This document shows positions 50,670 through 63,100 of a DNA stretch of 64,000 nt, piece after piece. The position numbers and the translations under genes are program-made. The notes below the pieces were generated by a model. The model saw only the letters and a program-made list of their open reading frames with translations, was not told where the DNA came from and did not search any database. Within the stretch, counting starts at the first letter, position 1. The number at the start of each line of letters is the position of its first letter. This DNA is from Planctomycetota bacterium. GTDB taxonomy: Bacteria; Planctomycetota; UBA1135; UBA2386. Location of the stretch: the NCBI GenBank assembly GCA_020638735.1, contig JACKHZ010000011.1:248001-312000 (forward strand). The letters are read 5' to 3'.

Positions 50670-50698
50670 ACGGCGCTGGCTAGAACCGGCGCCGTTTT
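50670..50698 (+). terminator. Intrinsic terminator or attenuator before pheS
   Basis: ACGGCGCTGG (50670-50679), loop CTAGAA, CCGGCGCCGT (50686-50695): 10 pairs including one G-T, followed by TTT. An upstream GGCGCC-rich stretch at 50642-50657 could pair with the same arms and form an alternative structure. It could end rpmI-rplT or attenuate pheST. Confidence 0.6.
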
Positions 50699-50732
50699 GC
50701 TGTACTGACCTCGTTGTCGCCGGAACCAAGTG

Positions 50733-51777
50733 ATGGACACGACCGCCCGACAGGAAGCGTGGCTGGCCGCGGTCGCGGGCGGCCACCGACGCGGCGGCGC
50801 TGCAGGCGCTCGCCCAGCGGTTGTTCGGTGCCAAGGGCGAGGTGCTCGACTTCGTGCGCTCGGTGACGAGCCTGCCCAAGGAAGACCGGCCCGCGTTCGG
50901 CAAGCACGCCAACGCGATCAAGCAGGAGGTCGAGCAGGCGCTCGCGACGCGCCGCGAGGCGTTCGCGCAGGCCGAGCTGCAGCGCGAGCTGGCGGCGACC
51001 GACTTCGACCCGACCGAGCCGGGGCCGCGGCCGGCGCGCGGCGCGCTGCACCCGATCACGATCGTGCAGAACGAGCTCGTCGACCTGTTCACGAGCATGG
51101 GCTTCGTCTGGGAGGACGGGCCCGAGATCGAGTCCGAGTACTACAACTTCGACGCGCTCAACATCCCCGGCGACCACCCGGCGCGCGAGAGCCAGGACAC
51201 GTTCTGGCTCAGCGACGGCAACCTGCTGCGCACGCACACCTCGCCGGTCCAGGTGCGCACGATGCAGCGCCTCGCGAAGAACGGTTTCCAGCCGCCGCTC
51301 AAGGTGATCGTGCCGGGCCGCTGCTTTCGCTGCGAGACCGTCGACAAGAGCCACGAGCACACCTTCTACCAGATGGAAGGACTCGTCGTGGACCGCGACG
51401 TCAGCGTCGCCAACCTGATCCACACGATGAAGACCTGCCTGCGCGTGATCCTCGAGCGCGACGTGCAGGTGCGGCTGCGGCCCGGCTTCTTCCCGTTCGT
51501 CGAGCCGGGCTTCGAGCTCGACGTCAACTGCCCGTTCTGCAGCGGCAAGGGCTGCTCGGTGTGCAAGCAGTCGGGTTGGATCGAGATCCTGCCCTGCGGC
51601 ATGGTGCACCCCAACGTGCTGCGCCAGGGCGGCATCGACGCCGAGCAGTACACCGGCTTCGCGTTCGGCATGGGCCTGCAGCGCGTGGTGATGCTGCGCT
51701 ACGGCATCGACGACATCCGTCAGTTCATGGGCGGCGACCTGCGCTTCGCCTCGCAGTTCCCGGAGGTGCCGCGATGA
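50733..51777 (+). CDS. pheS: Phenylalanyl-tRNA synthetase alpha chain, apparent frameshift near the start
   Basis: Catalytic subunit of Phe-tRNA synthetase. The frame from 50821 shows class II motifs: GRCFRCETVDKSHEHTFYQ (motif 2), EPGFELDVNC and GFAFGMGLQRVVMLRYG (motif 3). The expected N-terminus lies in another frame, starting at ATG 50733 (MDTTARQEAWLAAVAG). Removing one G in GGGCGGCC (about 50777-50783) joins it to ATDAAALQALAQRLFGAKGE and gives 347 residues, the normal length. pheS is essential, so the extra base is most likely a sequencing or assembly error. The alternative is a shorter protein from TTG 50821. The zinc-like Cys cluster NCPFCSGKGCSVCKQ occurs in several bacterial PheS proteins. 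pheT starts inside its stop codon. Confidence 0.9.
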
Positions 51778-54184
51778 AGCTCTCGCTGCGTTGGTTGCAA
51801 CGGCACGTCGACCTCTCGGGCATCGAGCCCAAGCAGATCCTCGCCGACCTGACGATGAGCACGGCCGAGATCGAGGGCCTCGAGCGCTTCGGCGACGGGC
51901 TCGAGTGTCTGGTCGTCGGGCACGTGCGCACGCGCGAGAAGCACCCGGACGCCGACAAGCTGTCGGTGTGCCAGGTCGACCTCGGTCACGAACACGGCGG
52001 GGTCGCGCAGATCGTCTGCGGCGCGCCCAACGTCGCGGCGGGCCAGCGCGTGGTGGTGATCCGCCCCGGCGACACCCTGCCCGCGAGCGGCGGCAAGGGC
52101 GCGCTCAAGATCAAGGTGGGCAAGATCCGCGGCGTCGAGTCGCACGGCATGATCTGCTCGGAGGCCGAGCTCGGCATCTCCGAGGACAGCGACGGCATCC
52201 TGACGCTGCCGGCGGACACGCCGATCGGCGCGCGGTTCATCGACGTCGCGCCGGTGCAGGACTGGGTGCTCGAGATCGACAACAAGTCGGTCAACCACCG
52301 GCCGGACCTGTGGGGGCACTACGGGTTCGCGCGCGAACTGGCCGCGATCTACGGGCGCGAGCTGCGGCCCGCGGCGCTGCCGCTGGACCTGCCGGCCGAC
52401 GGCCGCAAGGTCGCGATCGAGATCGCCGACGCGGCGGCCTGCCCGCGCTACTGCGGCCTGTTCGTCGACGGCGTGACGGCCGGCAAGTCGCCGTTCGAGC
52501 TGCGCTGCCTGTTGGCTGCGGTCGGCCAGCGCGCGATCAACCTGCCCGTCGACCTGACCAACTTCGTGATGCTCGACCTGGGCCAGCCGATGCACGCGTT
52601 CGACGCGCGCCACGTCGGCGACGGTCCGATCGTCGTGCGCCGCGCCAAGGCCAGGGAGAAGCTGACCACCCTCGACGGCCAGGAGCGCAAGCTCACCGAA
52701 CAGGACCTGCTGATCTGCTGCGGCGACAAGCCCGAGGCGCTCGCCGGCGTGATGGGCGGCGAGGGCACGATGGTCGACGCGGGCACGACGGCGCTGTTCC
52801 TCGAGTCAGCCAACTTCCAGGCGGCCACGATCCGCCGCACCAGCATGCGGCTGGGTTTGCGCACCGACGCCAGCGCGCGCTTCGAGAAGGCGCAGGACCC
52901 CGCCAACGCCGAGCTCGCGGTGCATCACTTCCTGCAGCTGCTGCAGCACTACTGCCCGACCGCGGTGGCGGCCGGGCCGCTGCTCGATCCCGCGGGCTTC
53001 TCCTACGCGCGAAGCCGATGCTGCTGCGCCGGGCGCGCCTCGCGCAGAAGCTCGGCATCGAGCTCGAGGACGAGCAGGTGGTGAAGATCCTGACCTCGCT
53101 GCAGTTCGCGGTCGAGGTCACAGGCGACGGCTTCACCGTGGCGCCGCCGAGCTTCCGCGCCACCAAGGACATCGCCATCGAGGACGACCTGATCGAAGAG
53201 GTCGGGCGCATGTTCCGCTACGACAACATCCCCGAGCGCCCGCTGGTCGGCACGATCGTGCCGCCTGCGCGCAACGAGGAGCTGTTCCTGGTGCGGCGCG
53301 CGCTCGAGGTGGCGTGCACCGAGCTGGTGTTCGCCGAGGCCTACAACTACAGCTTCGTGCCCGACGCGGTGCTGGCCGGCTGCAACGCGATGGGCCAGGC
53401 CTACGTGCAGGTCAAGACGCCGGTCGCGCCCGAGATCAGCCGCATGCGCCGGCACGTGCTGCCGAGCCTGTTGGCGAGTGCCGTCGGCAACCTGCGCCAG
53501 CACGCCGAGGTGCGCCTGTGTGAGCACGGCAAGGGTTACCACCCCGAGATGCACGGCGACGGCAAGCTGCCGCACGAGGTGCGTGAGGTCGCGTTCGTGA
53601 TCAGCCGCCGCGACGGCGCGCATCCGTTCGGCGTGTTGCGCGAGGAGGTCACCAACCTGCTGCTGCGGCTCGGCTATCCGGCCGAGATCACGCGGGTCTG
53701 GCACGGCAGCGACCAGCCGTGGGTGCACCCGACGCGCGCCGTGGCGATCGACCGCGACGGCTCGCCGTGTGGCTACGTCGCGCACCTGCACCCGGGCGTG
53801 GCGCGTTCGATGGGCCTGCCGGTGACCACCGCGATCGCCTGCCTCGACATCCGCGCGCTGCACGCCAACGGCCGCGCCCAGCCGAGCTACCGCCCGGTGC
53901 CGGTCTATCCGGAGCTGCCGGTCGACGTTGCCTTGCTGGTGGACGAATCCACGAAGGTCGCCGACGTCGAGCAGTTCTTGCGCAACACCGGCCGCAAGCT
54001 GGTGCGTGCGGTCGAGCTGTTCGAGGTCTACCGCGGCGAGCGGCTGCCCGCCGGCCGGAAGTCGCTCAACTTCACGGTCACGCTCGGCGCCGACGACCGC
54101 ACGCTGACCGACCAGGACGAAGCGAAGTTCCTCGGCAAGGTGCGCGACAACGTCGCGCAGATCGGCGCCGAGCTGCGCGGCTGA
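51774..54184 (+). CDS. pheT: Phenylalanyl-tRNA synthetase beta chain, apparent frameshift at about 53007
   Basis: The beta subunit holds the editing and tRNA-binding domains. The first frame (51774 to about 53006) has MKLSLRWLQRHVDLSG, the tRNA-binding EMAP-like domain (LVVGHVRTREKHPDADKLSV, IVCGAPNVAAGQRV), B3/B4 (CPRYCGLFVDG, NLPVDLTNFVMLDLGQPMHA) and GVMGGEGT. The second frame (about 53010 to 54184) has the B5 domain, the core AYNYSF and the C-terminal anticodon-binding domain (ELPVDVALLVDESTKVADVE). In GCGCG at 53007-53011 one base seems to be missing; adding it restores 803 residues, the family size. It is the second indel in two adjacent essential genes, so error is the first explanation. 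Confidence 0.9.
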
Positions 54185-54212
54185 CCGTTCGCGGTCGCGC
54201 CGCGCGTCAGCC
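54179..54212. terminator. Hairpin overlapping two convergent stop codons
   Basis: GGCTGAC (54179-54185) pairs with GTCAGCC (54206-54212). The stem contains the TGA of pheT and the TCA (stop) of the methyltransferase gene, with inner GC-rich sequence. There is no T tract. Confidence 0.4.
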
Positions 54213-54878
54213 CGGCTTGCGCATCACCCAGTAATTGCCGTCGCGGGTGCGCCACTCGACGCCGTTCTGCGCGGCGAACGAGGCGACCGCGGCGTGCACG
54301 CCCGACCAGCCGAGGTCGTCGCCGAACAGCACCGCGCCGGGCTTCGCCACCTGCCAGTAGTAGGTCAGGTCGAAGAGCACGTCGTTCTCCTCGTGGCTGC
54401 CGTCGATGTAGATCAGGTCGGCCTGCACGCCGTGCTGCAGGAACCAGCGCGCCGCGTTCACCGAGGTCTGCGCGAACGGCACGATCACGTCGTCGCAGCC
54501 CTCGTGCACGACGTTGGCGAGGAACTGGTAGTAGACGCCCGGGTAGCCGTGCGTCATGCCGAGCGCGCGCTCCGGGTCGTCGTGCTTGCCGATGAACTCG
54601 ACCGCGCCGAGCCAGGTGTCGACGCAGACCAGCGCCCGGCCAGGCCCGCGCCGCTGCAGCGCCTTGGCCATCGTCACCGCCGACTGGCCCTTCCAGGTGC
54701 CGACCTCGATCACCAGCTGGGGGTCGAGCGCGTCGATCAGCTCGGCGAAGAACGGGCTCTGGCCGTTCCAGCCCTGCAGGTCGAGCGGCCAAGGCGACGG
54801 GTCGAAGCCCTCGTAGGGGTCGACGTGGTGCAGGCGGCGCAGCAGCTCCGGGCGACTGGCGATGGTGGCGGTGTTCAT
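54207..54878 (-). CDS. Class I SAM-dependent methyltransferase-like protein (Methyltransf_24)
   Basis: A 223-residue cytoplasmic protein. Motif I is LVIEVGTWKGQSAVTMAKAL, followed by ALVCVDTWLGA. The characteristic LIYIDGSHEENDVLFDLTYYW and KPGAVLFGDDLGW are those of the CmcI/macrocin-O-methyltransferase-like group. Substrate is unknown. I chose the ATG at 54878. The NUDIX gene on the same strand ends 55 bp upstream. It converges with pheT across a hairpin. Confidence 0.85.
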   Translation of the reverse strand: MNTATIASRPELLRRLHHVDPYEGFDPSPWPLDLQGWNGQSPFFAELIDALDPQLVIEVGTWKGQSAVTMAKALQRRGPGRALVCVDTWLGAVEFIGKHDDPERALGMTHGYPGVYYQFLANVVHEGCDDVIVPFAQTSVNAARWFLQHGVQADLIYIDGSHEENDVLFDLTYYWQVAKPGAVLFGDDLGWSGVHAAVASFAAQNGVEWRTRDGNYWVMRKPG

Positions 54879-54933
54879 GCGACTTCTCTCCGCCCCACCC
54901 TTCGGTCGCATGGGCGCTTGGGCTTGACCCCGC

Positions 54934-55512
54934 TCAGCGTTCGCGCGCCAGCGTCGTCACCAGGTCGCGCACGAAGCGGCCGGTCAGGCCCCACAGCAGC
55001 TCGTCGCCGTGCAGGAAGTGCGGGCTGAGGAAGCGCGGCTGGCCCGCCTGCGGCTGCGGGTAGGGCGGCGGCGGCGGCAGGTCCGCCCAGCGCTGCTCGT
55101 CGCGCAGCTCGGCGAGCGGCAGCCAGACGACCCGCAGCACCTCGCGCGGGTCGGGGCGCAGCGGCACGTCGGCGACGCGGCCGACGAGGCAGTGCACCAG
55201 GATGCCCGACGAGCTCGGCCGGTGCGGCAGTTCGCCGAGCACCGTCACGTGTGCCGCGCCGACGCCGACCTCCTCGTCGCATTCGCGCAGCGCCGTCTCG
55301 AGCGGTGACTCGTCGCCGTTGCGCATGCCGCCGGGGAAGCCGAGCTGACCCGGGTGTTGCCGCGCGTCGTTGGGCCGCCGCAGCACCAGCACGAAGTCCT
55401 CGCCGAAGCGCCGCACGATCGGACACAGCACCGCGGCGCGGCGCATCGTCGTCGCCTGCCAGTCGCCGGGCGTGGGCAGCGTGCGGCGCAGGTGGTCGTC
55501 GACTTCGGGCAC
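54934..55512 (-). CDS. NUDIX hydrolase, CoA pyrophosphatase type
   Basis: A protein of about 192 residues with a complete NUDIX box (G-x5-E-x7-RE-C-x-EE-x-GV, from GMRNGDESPLETALREC). Just before it comes RQHPGQLGFPGG, the HxGQ-FPGG pattern of NudL/CoA diphosphatases, and after it a typical WLPLAEL. It probably cleaves CoA or a similar nucleotide diphosphate. The start is uncertain: the GTG at 55512 puts the conserved EVDDHLRR helix at the N-terminus, while the frame stays open into the upstream kinase gene. Confidence 0.88.
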   Translation of the reverse strand: MPEVDDHLRRTLPTPGDWQATTMRRAAVLCPIVRRFGEDFVLVLRRPNDARQHPGQLGFPGGMRNGDESPLETALRECDEEVGVGAAHVTVLGELPHRPSSSGILVHCLVGRVADVPLRPDPREVLRVVWLPLAELRDEQRWADLPPPPPYPQPQAGQPRFLSPHFLHGDELLWGLTGRFVRDLVTTLARER

Positions 55513-55543
55513 GCAGACGTGATACCCGGTAGCGGCGTTGGGC

Positions 55544-59352
<3,809 letters not shown>

Positions 59353-59356
<4 letters not shown>

Positions 59357-59970
59357 CGCGTCACCTCGTGGCTCGGCTCGTCGCCGAGGTCGCGGCCGAG
59401 GCGCGCGGTGGCGCGGCCGAGCGCGCGCCGCACCGACGACGGGCTCTGGCCCGAACGCTCGGCGATCTGCTCCAGCGTCAGCCCCTCGAAGAAGCGCATC
59501 AGCAGCACTGCGCGGTCGGCGTCGTCGAGCGCGTCGATCGCGGCGCCGAGCCGGTCGCGCTGCTCGCGACGCACCAGGCTGGTGGCCGGGCCATGGCCGG
59601 AGCGGTGCAGTTCGCGCAGCACCGCGGTGACGTCGCGGGCTTCGCGGGCCGGGTCGCGGCGGCGGGCGCGGTGGTAGGCGGCGAGGTCGCGGATGCGGTG
59701 CTCGGCGAGCGCGCACAGCCAGTGCACGAAGCCGCGTTCGGGGTCCGAGGTCCCGGCCGTGTCGAAGCGCGCCAGGTCGCGGTGGGCGTGGGTGAAGACC
59801 TCCTGCAGCACGTCCTGCGGGTCGAAGCGCGCCCGCAGGCCCTGGCCGAGGCGCAGCCGGATGAACAACAGCACGCGGTCGGCGGCGCGGGCGAACAGCC
59901 GGTCGCCGGCGTCGCGGTTGCCGGCGCTGGCGCGGCGGATCAGCTCGGGAAGGTCGGGGTCTTCGGCCAT
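59353..59970 (-). CDS. ECF RNA polymerase sigma factor (kinase-associated)
   Basis: A 205-residue ECF sigma factor. Region 2 is FDPQDVLQEVFTHAHRDLARF followed by FVHWLCALAEHRIRDLAAYHR. Region 4 is DRAVLLMRFFEGLTLEQIAERSGQSPSSVRRALGRA. I chose the ATG at 59970 (MAEDPDLPELIRR); the frame upstream is open but has no sigma sequence. The stop overlaps the start of the kinase gene by ATGA, so they are translationally coupled. It diverges from another kinase gene across 178 bp. Confidence 0.93.
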
Positions 59971-60148
59971 CGACTTGTGAAGAGGCAGTCTGGCCCGGAT
60001 CCGCCGCCAAATCCGCGAAAAGAATCGATGTCGCCGACGGCATGTCAGCGTGCGTGCGATGGGGCCGGACCGGCTACCCTGTGTTCCCTCGCGGTGTGTC
60101 GGCTCGATGCGGGTGCGCGGGACGAGGTGCCTCCAACCCCCGAACGCG

Positions 60149-63100
60149 ATGTCCGAGCAACGGCCGCCGAGCAGTTCGTCCGAAGCCCTGCGCAAGCTGA
60201 AGCAGCGGCAGCACCCCGAGGTCGGCCAGCCGTCGCCGCCGCCGCGCTACGAGCTGCTCGGCGAGCTCGGGCGCGGCGGCGTCGGGGTCGTCTACCACGG
60301 CCGCGACGTGGACCTCAGCCGCGAGGTGGCGATGAAGGTGCTGCACCCGGAGTTCGCCGCCAACCCCGACGTGCTCGATCGCTTCATCGAAGAGGCGCAG
60401 ATCGGCGGGCAGCTCCAGCACCCCGGCATCGTGCCGGTCTACGAGATCGGGCTGCAGGCGGACGATCGCCCGTTCTTCGCCATGAAGCTGGTCAAGGGCG
60501 TGACGCTGTGGGCACAGCTGAGCAAGCGCGCCACCGTCGCCGACGACCGGCAGCGCTTCCTCGCCGCGTTCGCGCAGGTCTGCCAGACGATGGCGTTCGC
60601 CCACGCGCGGCGCGTCGTGCACCGCGACCTGAAGCCCGAGAACGTCATGATCGGCGCGTTCGGCGAGGTGCAGGTGGTCGACTGGGGCTTCGCCAAGGTG
60701 CTGCCCGAGCCCGGGCAGGCCGCGGCGCCCGCCCCGGTGCGCGAGCGGCCCGTCGGGCCGCCGACGAGCGTCGTGCAGACCGTTCGCACGCAGGACGGCT
60801 CGGGCAGCAAGTCGATGCTCGGCTCGGTGCTCGGCACGCCCGCCTACATGCCGCCGGAGCAGGCGCTCGGCGACGTCGAGCGCATGGACCGGCGCAGCGA
60901 CGTGTTCGGCCTCGGCGGCATCCTGTGCGAGATCCTGACCGGCGCGCCGCCGTACCGCGGCAAGGGCCAGGAGGTGCTGCTGCAAGCGGCGCGCGCGCAG
61001 CTCGACGACGCCTGGCGGCGGCTCGACGAATGCGACGCCAACGAGGTCCTGATCGACCTGTGCCGGCGGTGCCTGCAGGCCGATCCCGACGCCCGGCCCA
61101 TCGACGCGCAGCAGGTCGCCGACGAGGTGCTGGGGTACCTCGCGTCGGTCGAGCAGCGGGCGCGCGACGCGGAGATCAGGGGCGCCGAAGCGAGGGTGCG
61201 GGCCCGCGCCACCGCGATGATGTCGGCGGCGGCGCTGCTGGTGGTGCTGTTCGGTGGCGGTGCCTACCTGTACCTGGCGCGCGCCGCGGCGGAGCGCAGC
61301 GAACGCGCCACCGCGCGGGTCGCCGAGGCCCGCGCCGCGGCCAGCGTGGCGCTCGGCGAGGCGCGTTCGGCGGGGGCCCTCGAAGCAGCTCCGTGGCAGC
61401 GGGCGGCGGCGGCGGTCGCCGAGGCGAGCGCGCTCGCCGGGGCCGAAGACGTCACCGCCGAAGAACGCTCACGCGTCGCGCTGCTGGCCGAGCAGGTCGC
61501 CGCGGAGAGCGACGCGGCAACGGCTGCGCGGCGGCAACGGGAGCGCGACGACGTGATGCGGCTGGCGGTGGCGGCGGTGTTCGGCGACGACGAGGGCACG
61601 CGCGAGAACGCCAGCCTCGTCGACCAGCAACGCCTGCGCGACCGCGGCTACGCGGCGCGCTTCCGCGACTACCTGGGCGGTCGCGAACTCGACCGCATGT
61701 CGGTGGGCGAGGCGGTGACCGCCCTCGAACACAGCGCCATCGTCGTCGAACTCGCGGTCGCGATCGACGACTGGGCCCTCTCGCGCCGCGACGCCGAGGA
61801 CGGCATGGCGCGCAAGCAGGCGCGGGCGCCGGACTACGCCGGCGTCGACCATCTGCGGGCGATCGCCCGCGCGATCGACGCCGGCGACCCGTGGCGCAAC
61901 CGGCTGCGCAGCGTCTACGAGACGGCGGCGCGCGAGCCGGCGCGCTTCCGGAACCTGTTCGAGGCCGCCGACTGGGCGACGCTGCCGGCGCCCAGCGTGC
62001 GCGCGCTGGCCGGCGGGTTGTGGGACTGCGGGCTGAAGGAGCAGGCCGTCACCGCGCTCGAGCGCGGCCTGCAGCGACACCCGCGTGATCACGCGCTGGC
62101 GCTGGTGCTGGGCATCAAGCTCGGCACGCTGCCGGCGCCGCGGCACGAGCTGGCGGCGGCGGCGCTGCGCACCGCGCGGGCGATCGCCCCGAGCGCGCAG
62201 GTGGACCTCGTGCTCGCCAACCATCTCGCGCGTTCGGGCGAGGTGCAGCAGGCCGAGGCGCTGCTGCGCCAGCTGCTCGCCGAGCACCCCGACATGTCCG
62301 GCGCGCACAACGGGCTCGGCGTGCTGTACCTCGAACAACGCCGTTGGGACGAAGCGGCGGCGTGCTTCGAGCAGGCGCTGCGGGTCGGTGAGCCGGCTCC
62401 GGCCGTGTTGACCAACATCGGCAACGTGTACTTCGGCCGGCGGGACCATGACGCGGCCGTGGGCTACTTCCATCGGGCACTCGAAATCGACCCGGACTAC
62501 GTCAACGGCCTGAGCAACCTGGCGACTTCGCTGCGCATCCTGAACCGCAACGACGAAGCGATGGCGGCGGCGCAAAAGGCCTGCGAGCTCGACCCGCAGC
62601 ACCCCTCCGCCCTGGTCGAGCTGGCCAACCAGATGGAGCTTCATCGGCGACCCGAAGAGGCGCAGCGTCTCTTCGAACGCGCGATCGAGCTGTCCCCGCG
62701 CAATGCGGCGGCGTTGGTCGGCATGGGGCTGCGCCTGCGCCGCCGCGGCGAGTTCGACGCGGCGCTCGGCTTCTACCGACGCGCCGTCGAGGCCGATCCC
62801 GACGAGCCGGTCACGCACGACAACATCGCCATGCTGCTCGGCGACCTCGGCCGCGGGCAGGAAGGGCTCGACTACCTCGCCGGCGTGCTGCCGGGGTTGC
62901 GCGACGCGGTCGGTCACGAGATGGCGCGCGCGGCGTGCTACCGCAGCCTCGGGCGGCTGCCCGAAGCGGAGGCGGCGCTGCGCGCCGGCACCGAGCGCTT
63001 CCCGGGCGAGCATTCGGTGTGGTTCCAGCTGGCGCAGGCGGTCGGTGACCAGGGGCGGCCCGAGGAGGCGATCGGCTACCTGCTGCGCGCGCAGGAGCTC

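Noticed and set aside
50628..50732. A T-box riboswitch before pheS
   Set aside because: No T-box core sequence or specifier-loop stem could be found in about 100 bases, which is too short. The hairpin is listed only as a terminator or attenuator.
50730..53084. One continuous frame linking the start of pheS to the first half of pheT
   Set aside because: Between 50785 and 51773 it is out of frame with the conserved PheS sequence. The join is a by-product of the two indels and not a fusion gene.
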